From Urechis unicinctus (Eukaryota; Annelida; Polychaeta; Xenopneusta; Urechidae), in the NCBI GenBank assembly GCA_034190875.2, contig CM067349.1:1232504-1296503 (forward strand): 64,000 nucleotides of DNA, given 5' to 3'. Numbering within the stretch: the first letter of the stretch is position 1; every line of letters starts with the position of its first letter. Of this stretch, positions 44,746 through 57,400 are shown piece by piece. The notes beneath the pieces were generated by a model that worked only from the letters and a program-made list of their open reading frames with translations, was not told the origin of the DNA and searched no databases. Position numbers and translations under genes: made by a program.

Positions 44746-45291
44746 AAGTAGTATAGAGAGTGGCAGTACGAGCGCAGTTTTCAAATGGACGCACATACAG
44801 AAATGAGCCAGCCTGCGGTACGAGCCTCCATCCTCACTGCGATTGGATTGGCAATCTCGACTCTGGTTGTTGCTTTGACGGGTAGAAGGGAACATTAGTG
44901 CAACCCCGGTGTAAAGGAATGGATTAAAAAACAGCTGTACTCCTTGGCAAACGTCCTGAAGGGCCTAGCCGGTAAGGCAGCAGCTGCCCTTTCAGGAATC
45001 ATTGGCTCAATTGTATCATGGATGCTTAAGTCAGCTGCAAAGGTGGCTGGTTGGATGGCAGAACATGTATGGCCCGCAGATGTGGCGGTGGGGGAGTTAT
45101 CCTCCTGATACTCTGTGACCTACTACTTAGCAAGCCAAACTATTGGTGTGGCCCTGGAGAAGATCGGCTGGAAGGGCTGGCTGACACTGTAGTATAGGGG
45201 AGTGGAAGTGCGCTCGTACCGCAGGCTCGCTCATTTTCTGTATGTGCGTCCATTTGGAAACTGCGCTCTTACCGCCAATCTCTATACTACT
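44746..45291. mobile_element. Miniature non-autonomous Polinton inserted in the LINE
   Basis: 546 bp with inverted ends of about 79 bp: AGTAGTATAGAGAGTGGCAG at 44746 and the complement of AGTAGTATAGAGATTGGCGG ending at 45291. CACAA(A) flanks both sides (44741-44745 and 45292-45296), close to the 6-bp duplication typical of Polintons. The outer 17 bases equal the right terminus of the Polinton at 58702. A partial extra TIR copy lies at about 45189-45220. Only one small ORF remains inside. Confidence 0.85.
44899..45108 (+). CDS. Small hydrophobic Polinton-type ORF in the miniature element
   Basis: About 69 codons with a basic start (KEWIKKQLY), an Ala/Gly-rich middle (LAGKAAAALSGIIGSIV) and amphipathic or membrane-prone helices. 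It resembles a short hydrophobic protein found in Polintons as I recall it; function unknown. No clear ATG begins it, so it may be a remnant rather than an active gene. It is the only coding remnant kept between the TIRs. Confidence 0.5.
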   Translation, partial: CNPGVKEWIKKQLYSLANVLKGLAGKAAAALSGIIGSIVSWMLKSAAKVAGWMAEHVWPADVAVGELSS

Positions 45292-45478
45292 CACAAAGCA
45301 TCAATGCACAGAGCTACAAGACACTTGCGAGGCCCTCCAACAGCACATTACTAACTCTAAACTGGTGATGGTGTATCGGATTACACATGGCCTCATCGAA
45401 ATTCCATCCTGACAACCTCAACACCAGAGGCCAAACGCTGAGATACTTGGTGCCGTTCTGCAGAACAGACCTCTTCCC

Positions 45479-46973
45479 ACGGAGGGCGTCAATCAGACTC
45501 TGTTACCAGCTGCCAGCCTCCATAGCTACTGCCAGTACCACGGAGGGCGTCAATCAGACTCTGTTACCAGCTGCCACCCTCCATAGCTACTGCCAGTACC
45601 ACTACAATGCCAGTACCACTGCCAGGAGTACCACGGAGGGCGTCAATCAGACTCCTGTAACCAGCTGCCAGCCTCCATAGCTACTGCCAGTACCACGGAG
45701 GGCGTCAATCAGACTCTGTAACCAGCTGCCAGCCTCCATAGCTACTGCCAGTACCACGGAGGGCGTCAATCAGACTCTGTAACCAGCTGCCACCCTCCAT
45801 AGCTACTGCCAGTACCACGGAGGGCGTCAATCAGACTCTGTAACCAGCTGCCACCCTCCATAGCTACTGCCAGTACCACGGAGGGCGTCAATCAGACTCT
45901 GTAACCAGCTGCCACCCTCCATAGCTACTGCCAGTACCACGGAGGGTCGTCAATCAGACCTCTGCTACTGCCAGTACCAGCTGCAATCAGACCTGTAACC
46001 AGCTGCCACCCTCCATAGCTACTGCCAGTACCACGGAGGGCGTCAATCAGACTCTGTAACCAGCTGCCACCCTCCATAGCTACTGCCAGTACCACGGAGG
46101 GCGTCAATCAGACTCTGTAACCAGCTGCCACCCTCCATAGCTACTGCCAGTACCACGGAGGGCGTCAATCAGACTCTGTAACCAGCTGCCAGCCTCCATA
46201 GCTACTGCCAGTACCACGGAGGGCGTCAATCAGACTCTGTTACCAGCTGCCAGCCTCCATAGCTACTGCCAGTACCACGGAGGGCGGCTCCATAGTACTG
46301 CCAGTACCACGGAGGGCGTCAATCTGTAACCAGCTGCCAGACTCAGTACCACGAAGGGCGTCAATCAGACTCTGTAACCAGCTTCCAGCCTCCATAGCTA
46401 CTGCCAGTACCACGGAGGGCGTCAATCAGACTCTGTAACCAGCTTCCAGCCTCAGCCTGCCAGTACCACGAAGGGCGTCAATCAGACTCTGTAACCAGCT
46501 TCCAGCCTCAATAGCTACTGCCAGTACCACGGAGGGCGTCAATCAGACTCTGTAACCAGCTGCCAGCCTCCATAGCTACTGCCAGTACCACGGAGGGCGT
46601 CAATCAGACTCTGTAACCAGCTGCCAGCCTCAGTACCACGAAGGGCGTCAATCAGACTCTGTAACCAGCTTCCAGCCTCAATAGCTACTGCCAGTACCAC
46701 GAAGGGCGTCAATCAGACTCTGTAACCAGCTGCCAGCCTCCATAGCTACTGCCAGTACCACGGAGGGCGTCAATCAGACTCTGCAACCAGCTGCCAGCCT
46801 CAATACCAGCTCTGTAACCAGCTGCCAGCCTCCATAGCTACTGCCAGTACCACGAAGGGCGTCAATCAGACTCTGTAACCAGCTGCCAGCCTCCATAGCT
46901 ACTGCCAGTAACACGAAGGGCGTCAATCAGACTCTGTAACCAGCTGCCAGCCTCCATAGCTACTGCCAGTACC
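45479..46973. repeat. 61-bp satellite grown from the LINE 3' coding end, about 24 units
   Basis: Unit of 61 bp (GGAGGGCGTCAATCAGACTC, TGTAACCAGCTGCCAGCCTC, CATAGCTACTGCCAGTACCA). Its first copy is in frame with the LINE sequence (RRASIRLCYQLPASIATAST), so the array began as duplication of that element's C-terminal codons. Several truncated and rearranged units occur at 45950-46000, 46280-46340, 46450 and 46640. Confidence 0.93.
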
Positions 46974-48405
46974 GTCAAGAGTAGTCTGGCGTCCGTACTG
47001 TAACTCTTTTACCTTTAAAAATGTGTCTGCGTCTCACACTGACCTTGTAGAGCTCACATTAAGTACGACGATGCCCCAGAGAAGGCCCAGTACTGTACAG
47101 GAAGAAGAATAAGTCGTGTTTGTCTTTATTGAGGAAGCTTGCTATGACTGTGCATGTACTATGCCGTGCAATACATGCACACCTATCTAACAACTAAAAT
47201 CATGGTAATAGAAATTTGACCACCTCTGCTTCGAAAGAGTCTCTTTGGTTCCAAACCTGGATGGCCCTCTGCTCATCATTCCATTCTATGGTATAAATAT
47301 CAAGGAGGAATATCTACAATTTCTCGCGATTAACATGGATATATTGGCTGAATGCAAAAATGCACTGGGATATGCAGAACTGATCAGTTAACTGAAAGCT
47401 TTTTTTCTAAACCTATTACTATTCAGGTTATGTTAGCATATGAAGTTTGAGGGAATGGGTGCTGGAATATTTAGGCTCGAGTCTTTAATGTGTTCCTACT
47501 ATGATTTAGTTACTTGATGCGTCAAAGCGAATATGACATTGAACATAAAAGATGTTGTCTGTGCTATTCACATGTATGACTTTCCCACTTCTTCACTGCA
47601 TTCAATAACTTCATGCAGCAAATATTTGACTGTCGGTTCCGCATGACAGATTTATGATGTGCATATTCAAATTGTTTCTCATTTCTTACAGTTTGGACAT
47701 ACACTTGAACTGTGAATAGTTTCAAAAATTTGGCAACAATGTTTTTTTCAACAAATATATTTTAATTAATGAATGCAAAGTACACAGTTAATAAATAATA
47801 CATTTCCTGTGTGTTTTGATCATGTTATGGTGCCACAGGAAACAACTAAATAAAAAGTATCTTCCATCAGAGAAATCAACATACCTTCATTTAAAAACAA
47901 ACAAGTGAATATTGCATGCACAACCAAACAGTCGTTACTAAAAACGGCTTACTTCAGCACATTCCTCTGTATTGACAATCACCTTAACTTAAGTGCCAAT
48001 CACAGTATACTCGACATAAAATCAAGTGAATGTCACCGTCCACTTTTTGCCATTTCATGGAATGACAAATCCTGCCGCTGCTTGTATCAGCTGTATGTGC
48101 CGATACTCTAGCTTTGTGGTGTATGAAATTACAACTTGTGATAACACATTTTTTTAATCGATGGATTGCAAATATCATAAGATGCAAAGAATATGAGTTT
48201 GAAGTCGACAGTAAACATAAACCAAAAACAGCAATATATATATATATACTAGCATGAATCCATACTATTATTGTTGAATTATCTGACTTGATATAGCAGC
48301 CAGTGTTATTTTCATGTTTTAAGTGTGGTATTTGGATGGGAGCCATAACACAAAGTGTATGCTTCTATATAAGCTGTAGAAATTATAACATTTCCCATAT
48401 ATCTC
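46974..48405. other. 3' flank of ABCB6, no gene seen
   Basis: About 1.4 kb of AT-rich unique sequence downstream (in gene sense) of the ABCB6 stop codon. It should contain the 3' UTR; a possible ATTAAA signal on the - strand lies near 48150. Confidence 0.4.
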
Positions 48406-51400
48406 TTAGGCATTTTTATCAGCTCCTTGGTCTGACGAGTCGTGTTCGGAGGAGTCACTCTCATTAGAAAGTTGCTGACACCACATTGAATGATACAAGC
48501 CTTCTTCAGACAGTAAATCATCATGTCTGTTTACACACAGTCAACAAAAGCATAGTGACGAACCAGAGAAAAAGGCTGGTTAAAGGAGGGGTGGTAAAGA
48601 ATAAATACGCCTGGGAATATTTTGTAATTGAACACACAGCAAACGTGTAGTGCCAAAGTATTGAATCAGAAAGAATCACGGACCAGGGAAAAGGGTTTCT
48701 ACAGACTTGATTCTCTATGTCAGGTCTACAAGAAGCCAGATATATGAATAACACAATACAGAGCCTTACTTCAGGAGCCAAGTGATTACAGTGCCCCAAA
48801 TAATTATTGGTTGGGGTGTTAAAAAAATTCTTGGAGCTAATTTTTTAAAATTCTGTTTAAAGCGCTATGGAGTCTATACTTACGACCCCCGTTCCACAAT
48901 CTCTCCGTCCTTTAACACTAGTATTTGGTCAGCGTGGATAATAGTCGACAAGCGATGAGCAACGATAAGTGTTGTGCGTCTTTCACAAATACGACTCAAT
49001 GAACTCTGAATGTTACGTTCCGTCTGTGTATCTAGTGCTGATGTGGCCTGTAAAATAAATTGATGCTTGAGTATTGACATTGAAGAGTCATTCATGGCTG
49101 TAACTGCTGCAAACAACTGCAATTTAATCTTCACCACCTTCACTATACAATCCGACGAATGTGAATCAGAGAAGGATGAGGATGTTGGTCATGCTTAGGA
49201 AACCACCTGCCAATGCCATCCCCCATTGCTTGCTTGACCCATCTAGGGGTAAACTTGGACTTCAATAAGTGTGATACTGTAATGGTGATGGATAACAATG
49301 ATTTTGATAGTTGAACCACACCGCTTTAACGTCATTGTCCATATAACACCAACCCGTCATCCACACTGCGTAGATGATCCGTATACTACGGTAGGGAAGT
49401 TGAAGCGATACCAATGTGTTTGCTTCCACTTACTATGAGTAACACTTCAACCATCAGAGTTCCTTAACACATTATCAGCTTACTGATTGACAAACCTGAG
49501 CTCCACACAGTAAAGGATGACAAATGATCAAAAGGTTTAGTAAGGACAAACACTAATGATGACAAAGAAGAATAACTGTCACATCACCTCATCCAGGAGG
49601 ACAAAGTCAGGAGCTTTTAGCATGGATCTAGCAATGGCAACCCTCTGTTTCTCCCCTCCACTCAACTTGAGGCCTCGTTCTCCTACCACTGTCTCATACT
49701 CTGTTGTATACACACAAACACATTCCCCAATACACACAGTTAAGTCTCAGCCAAAAACAGCAGTAGAGTGAGATCATTGCCAATTGGTTGAGTTGATCTG
49801 AATGAAGCCAATGATTCTGGACTACATCATGCTAATATTGATAATGGTGTATCAGCAATTAAGACAACAGCTTACTGTCAGGGAAGGAGAGTATACGCTC
49901 GTGTATATCAGCGGCCCTGGCGGCCTCCTCTACCTCCTCGTTACTCGCCGTCACACGACCGTAACGGATGTTGTAACGGATGTCACTGTTGAATAACACT
50001 GTGTCCTGAGGTACAACACCTATATGTCTCCTCAGGGACTTCTGCTTCACCTGAATAGCACATCAGTTAAAGGAATTTAATAAGAACAAAATCCAAATAC
50101 GACCCCATATCCAGATTAACACAGAGGACCACACGGGTAAAAGGAACAGGATTAGTCAAATGGGATTCATAGGAGGCATAGTCCACGTGGGAGGTTTGAA
50201 TAATTACTGGAAAAACAATACCAAAAAAAGATTACATGACATAATCAAAAGTACAAGCTCTTAGCAATTCTCTCATTTTGCAACAGAAGATAGCAATCAG
50301 TCAAGTGATCTAATGATCAGTCAAGTGATCTAATGATCAGTCAAGTGATCTAATGATCAGTCAAATGATCTAATGATCTGCTGATGTCATAACAATCAAA
50401 GATTCAGAAGTAATAGAAATTAATCATAAGACTTACCAAATTGATTCAGCGTAATAAAATTAACGCACTCACATAATTGATGCGCGTAAAACCTCTCCCA
50501 AATAATATCAGAATACATACAGTTAGAAAATAGAAAGTCTGTACATGCCAAAATCAGTCACATTTACAAATCAATGCAATTTCAGTGTCCACTGCCAACA
50601 TTTGGTGCTTACAAAACAGTTTCTCTTAAAGAAGGCAGCCCAAGCAAAACAGCACATTGCAACAAACGTTTATGCAGCCGGGAGGTGGGAAGGGGTAGGG
50701 TGAAACATGAGACAGGTAGCAGTGTTGCACAACTACGCCACGTTGAGGCGAACTGGGAAAGGCAGTGATTTTACTAGACACAAGGTGTGTTTCACAAATT
50801 TAGGATGGCTAGGATGTGGTCGACCTAGTTGGGATAATGGAAGATTACTGGTATGCAGTGCCAGGCCCTCTGTTCCCGATGACAAGCTTGAGATCTGAGT
50901 CGCTGTTTATTTAAAACAAGTTATATATCGACGGCAGTTCGGTGCTCGGGAGCTTGGCATTGTAAACTGAGTTCAACAGGACTTTTTCTGGTCAAGCAGA
51001 AAACGGTTGGGGTAAAGATATTTTCGATTTGTATTCGATAATTGAACGAGGTACCAAAAGATTGCATCTTACACATGAGCCTATGCAGTAACAATCAATC
51101 AATATATATATATTAATCAAATTTGATATAAAATCTCAAAGCTGCAAGTTATAAACAATAACTTGACCTGGAATGTGGATGGTGAAAACCGACCTTGGAG
51201 ATATCCTGTCCATCAAATCGAATGCAACCCTCATTGACATCATAGAACCTGAAGAGTAGACGAATGATTGTACTCTTGCCAGCGCCTGATGGGCCCACTA
51301 GTGCGAACGTCTGGCCGGGGGGAACCACAAACGACACAGCCTTCAAGATGGGCTTACTGCCATACAAAACACAACAACTATTAGGTAAAAAAAAGGCATA

Positions 51401-54400
51401 TGCTTGCTGCTTTTGACATTGATTTACAATCAAACGTTATTACCAGAGAAAATCATAACGTTTGTTTTAAATTGTATTCAATAGCACATTGTACAGTTGA
51501 CACAAAAGAGTCAAGGTCTATGTTCTGGCATTTATAACATCCCACCACTGACACTCGGCGGAGCCAAGGTCTATGTGCTGGCATTTATAACATCCCACCA
51601 CTGACACTCGGCGGAGCCAAGGTCTATGTACTGGTATTTATAACATCCCACCACTGACACTCGGCGGAGTCAAGGTCTATGTACTGGCATTTATAACATC
51701 CCACCACTGACACTCGGCGGAGCCAAGGTCTATGTACTGGTATTATATACATCCCACCACTGACACTCGGCGGAGCCAAGGTCTATGTGCTGGCATTTAT
51801 AACATCCCACCACTGACGCTCGCCAGAGCCAAGGTCTATGTACTGGCATTTATAACATCCCACCACTGACACTCGGCAGAGCCAAGGTCTATGTACTGGT
51901 ATTTATAACATCCCACCACTGACACTCGGCGGAGCCAAGGTCTGTGTACTGGCATTTTTACATCCCACCACTGAAACTCGGCGGAACCAAGGTAGATGAT
52001 AGGCAGCAGAGTTTAAAAACAATTACTTTCATGCTCACCACAATCCTGACCTCGCTATCCCAACCTTCAAATCACCCAGGGACTGGTGTCGCCACACATT
52101 ATCTTTTCTAGTTGCTTATACATTCATAAATGCTTTATTTTCAACGGCCGGAGTGGCAGGCGTTTAAACTATGTGCCTGAGTTGAGTGGGAATTGGGTGC
52201 CACATTCTCACCTAGGTGTATAACCAAAGTGCACATTGTTGAACTCTATCATCCCTTTGGTGATTTCCATTTCAACTGCATCAGGTTCATCTTTTACCTG
52301 AAACAGGTGCTCTTGATTACAGGTAACAACAGAGTTATCACAGTTTAGGTTTTGATAACAGGTGACTACAAGATAATATTAACATAAGATTGCAGATAAC
52401 TATAAGGCAATGGTACTTCAAGCTAAGAAGATAGCATACTGATGGTTTATAGAAGAATGTGAAATACTATAATACCTCTTCTTCTTCATGGAGAAGATCG
52501 AACATATTCTCCATATCTATGAACGCTTGTTGAATCATCCTAAAGAGTCACACATGTTAGATCAATGATAAGTTATATGATTGGTTTACATATGCTTCTA
52601 CATTCAGAGGTACAAACATTGTATTTACCTGAGTGTTTATGATAAAGGGCATGAAAAGCTCTGTCAAGTGGTACAGTTATGTTTAATTGGTTGATCACAC
52701 AGGCTGTGTTGAAAATTTATTGCATAAAGTTTTCCTGCACAAACACAATTCCAACTGATCTAAACTCATAGTTAACTATGCACAACTCATAAGGATGTAA
52801 TATACCACATATGTTCAAATTGTCACTTAAAATTCAACTGCCATTTACCACTTTTATGAATTCATAAGCCCTCATATATAATTAACAACTTACAAACATC
52901 CTTAATATGCAGCACCCATCACCTGCGACTCACCTGTAGTATGTTCCAAACCAGTTCAGGGGCATGTAAAGTTGTACAATATATGTTGCAAAGAGTACAT
53001 AATCTCCCACAGTAAGATTGTTGCCATCATAGACAAACCAGGCACAGAGCATGGAACCCACGAGAAGCCCTACACTAATGACAACGTTCTGGACTGTGTT
53101 AAGGAGGGTCAGGGAAGCCGAGCTGATCCACTCGGCTTTCTAGACGCACACACACACAAATGATTTATGTAAAACAATTAGTTATCTATAGTTATGAACG
53201 ATAATTTTACAAGCAGGTAGAGGAACTGTTAGGGTAACTAAGCCATTACAGCATTAACCTCCAAACTGAGACCTAATGGTGTAATCTGCTGCGGAAGAAG
53301 CCTGAAACTCCAGAGGCCGGGTTTAAATGGGCAATTTTTCCGCTTCCTACAGGCCTTGTCTGCCATACAATGTTCTCATCTGATTCGAGACTATACCAGC
53401 CCACAGTATACGTGATTGAACTACCATTGTTTTAAGGGCGAGGCTACCCTGTACATTATTGATGACTGTTCGGCCACAAAGGCCCTAACCAAGAAGAAAG
53501 ACATGTTATCCGAACTGGCCTTTAGCGGCCGCCATGCGCAGCAAAGTGTCTGGGTGAGTGAGTGAGTGAGTATAGGGTTTAACAGCACACCAACACGTAT
53601 GTGTTATATGGCGCCTAGAAAGGTTAATAGATAAGTTTGACCTGATTAAGCAGCCGCCTTCTAGGATAAATGGAAAAAAGAGGGACATACAAGTGGATGA
53701 TGATGAAAAAGATAAAAATGCAAATAATATCCTAGGGCAAGTCACCACCAGCCGATTGACTGGACCAGGTCATTCCAGCCTCTCGTCTAGGCGAAATCCG
53801 GGCCTAAGTGGTGTGTTGCAGATATGGCCCTTGCAAGGACCCCTCCGCTCAACCAACCACCAGGAACCCCATTGCCCACCGACACGAGTCGCAACCCACG
53901 GCCAACAGGTTGCCTCCTATTAGTCGCCTCTTACGACATGCAGGAGGATACAGTGGGCTTATTCTACCCCCAGACCCACAGGGGGGCAAAGTGTCTGGGT
54001 CCTCACCCAAAAGTACAACTCTGTGCTGAAGGACCTATGTGAGCTCTTTCACTCCAAGGACCGCTACTCGTTTGAAGACGCCTTACGCGAGAATGATGTG
54101 ATCCCAACAGGGGAGGAACGTGCTGCAGTACGCCAGCTACTAGCAAAGACCAAGCACGCAAGACTGCTGCTAAAGACTGATCAACCTACTGCATATGCCG
54201 TCAATTGAAGCAATATTGGCCCTGACAGCTGCTGTGTCATCGGTTACTGGGTTAGGTATAATTATCGGGGTAGTAGTGTCTTACAGACGGAACGGCATTA
54301 CAGCTATCAAGAAGCTTGCAACAGCCATGAGAGTTTCTGAGGAAGTTGCCAGGGGGTGGCTAACAAAGCAAGCTCTATTGGCCTAAACTACTTCAGGCCG

Positions 54401-57400
54401 ACCCCAGATGGGAGTTCATGGGCGCGGCTACTGCTAGCAAAACATGGAGTCTTGGTCAGGCGTGGCCGTGTGAATGTCCATCGAGACCAGGCTATAGTGG
54501 AATGCTTTAACCGCCCTCTTGCTGAGCAACTCTTTGGACACAAGTATACCATGGAGTTAGGGGCTACTGGAAAACGATCGACTGAGTGGGTTTCTCGACT
54601 GCAGGCTGTTGTAAAAGCAGTAAACAATGAGGTGACCCGCTTGACTGGGAAAAAACCTAAAGATGGTATAAAGGCAAAATGAGTTGCACAAAAGCCCTCT
54701 TCCGTTGTACCAGGGAGCCCGCTGGGGCTCAAAGAGAAAAAGCTTCCCTCTGGTGTTGGCGTTCGCCAGGTGAGGTAGAGCAAGAAGACTGTCGTGGTGC
54801 AACTGACTCTGTGTGGTCACTCAATGTCTACCGGATTGGACACTCTGTCACTAAGCCTGATGAACCTGTACTACACGATTTGTTAGATGGACCACTCTTT
54901 TGCTTTTTAAAGGAGGAGCTACTTGTGGTGTCATCTGATTCTCAATTAGACATTAGATATCTACATATTATATACGCAAGAATGGTAGCAAACAAGTGTC
55001 CTGGATATTGGTCGGAAAAAAAGACCCTTGTAACAGGCCCTGTACACAAGAGTTTTGTAACTAACACAGATATAAGATACAACATGGAGTCATTAAACGT
55101 CTTTGTACGGTTTGTCAGAAGGGTATAAAAAATTACCTAGGATTGTGCATGGATTGTGGGATCGATAAGGTCAACCACAGGCTTGCTTAGCAAAAAAAAA
55201 GAAAAAAGAAAGAACCGTAGCCTGCAGCTGGCGACACTGACTCACCAGCCGGCAACACTGAGCCCTGTCAAAAAATAGAACTCGCGCTGTGCCCCCACCC
55301 CCTGTATAACTGGGCACTGTCATCAAGGTCAAAGTCTGCTTTTTTACTAGTAACAAATTTCCATTCAGAGATATAAATGAAACATGACTCACCATACGCG
55401 AGCACTTAACGCCCCAAGCACTAGAAAAGCGTAATGAATTTGACCGCGTATACAATGAGATGTTTGCTAGACTTACAGCTGGGTGGCCATAGCCACGCAA
55501 AGTTTTGACTGATGAGCTGAAAGAGCTAAACGGAATCTAGTGTCAATTTGCACTTAAAGTAAGACTTATGATGCACACCGATGATGGCCGCACTGAATAT
55601 GTTGTATTGCGTAATAAGCAGCAGGTGGTTCTCTCCTCCATAGATATCAACAATGTGCTGCATCAGAGTAATGCTAATATGGAAGAGCATTTGGAGAAGT
55701 GGACCAATAAAGGTTGCGGCTGGGAATTTAAGCCAGTCACAACTCTATGGATTAATATCGATCGCTACCAGCCATTAAAAGGTAGCTCCTACCGTCACTG
55801 TGTGCACTGGTAGCTAAGAAACAACACAGACGACTACTGCCTTCTATGGTCTATTGAATCGTCTCTGTGCCCAGCTGTTAAGGACTGGCAGCAACCATCG
55901 AAATATAACATTCAGTTGCTGTTAACCCTGCTGGAAGGTCAAGTCGTAGAATATCCAACACCAGTGTCCCATATTGAGAAGGTAGAAAAACATGCTAACC
56001 TAGCCTTGAACGTCTTTGGCTGGGATAGGGGGGCCAATATCATTCACCACATCAGTAAACAGCCAGAAACCTCATGCTAATTGAGAAGTTTCATTACACG
56101 CTAACCAAAGATCTGAACTGCTTGCTGTATGATCAGAGTAAACACAAAGAGCGCAAGTTCTTCGATGAACGATGCCTACATGGTTATACCACTGATAACC
56201 TGCTCTCCGAGCACAAGCCTGAGTGTATGGGGATAGGGCGAACTGCTGTACGAGTGGATATGCCTGAGGAAGGGAAGAACATATTATCCTTCCAGAACTG
56301 GCAGAAGCAGCTTGGTTGCACCGTATGCTATCTATGCCGACTTTGAGGCACTCACTGTGAAACGTCCATGCCCTGCACTTGATGCTACCAAGAGCAACAC
56401 ACAGAAAACAGAGGAACATGAGCCATGTGGTTATGGCTATCTAGACCGAACCCCATGTGGTGCATAGAGGAGGCAACACTGTGGAGAAATTCTTGTAAGC
56501 CCTGCAACAGGAAGAGCTCAAGATCAAAGCAGTTCTGTCAAACCCTGTTCCCATGCGCATGACAGGAAAGGACATAGGAGTGTACAAGGCAGCAACCCAT
56601 TGTCATGTGTTCAAAAAAGAACTGGGCAGGGACCCTGTGCACGACCACTCCCATATCACAGGTAAGTACAGTGGGCAGCCCACAATGCATCCAACTTAAA
56701 GCTGTGGTTGAATCCTAAGGCAACAGCCGTGCCTGTAGTATTCCACAACCTAGGGGGCTATGACTACCATCTGTTGATGCATGCCGTAAGCAAGGTGGAA
56801 GGGAAAACCAACTTTATTCTAAACAATATGGAGAAGTATATACCCCTATCGATCGGACAGTAACACTTTATTGACAGTGCACAGTTCATCCTGGCCTTGC
56901 TTGACAACCTGGTGTGTGCAAACAACCCAGACGCCTTTGCAGTGACGGTTAAGTATGAGCTTGATGAAACGAAACGCCGGCTGCTACTGTTTATGGATGT
57001 CTGGGATAAGTTTGATGCCTCACTGCCGCCAATCCACGAGTTCTACAGCAATCGGATATATATTCGAAGTTGATCTGAAATACCCTGCAGAGAGACATGC
57101 TGATCACAATGATTATGAGCGTAAGCGAGTGAGTGAGTGAGTGAGTGAGTGTGAGTGAGTGAGTGAGAGAGTGAGTGAGTGAGTGAGTATAGGGTTTAAC
57201 AGCACACCAACACGTATGTGTTAAATGGCGTCTAGAAAGGTTAATAGATAAGTGTGACCTGATTAAGCAGCCGCCTTCCAGGATAAATGGAGGGACATAC
57301 AACTTTTACAAGTGGATGATGATGACAAAGATAACAATGCAAATGGCATCCTAAGGCAAGTCACCACCAGCCGATGGACTGGACCAGGCCATTCCAGCCT

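Larger units (their letters stand above)
44168..45540 (+). pseudogene. 5'-truncated non-LTR retrotransposon (LINE) reverse transcriptase
   Basis: Reverse transcriptase core in pieces. Motif A region VLLDFSKAFDKAPHERL is at about 44300-44340. A motif B-like SGVAQDTVQ with a stop follows at about 44428-44456. Motif C LFADDSILF is at about 44520-44548, then YLGV and SLRRNLTSCP. The reading resumes after a miniature Polinton with LVMVYRITHGLIEIPS, RGQTLRYLVPFCRTDLF and YQLPASIATAS, the C-terminal region of such elements. The clade looks jockey/CR1/I-like but is not fixed. The very end is amplified into the adjoining 61-bp satellite. Confidence 0.85.
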
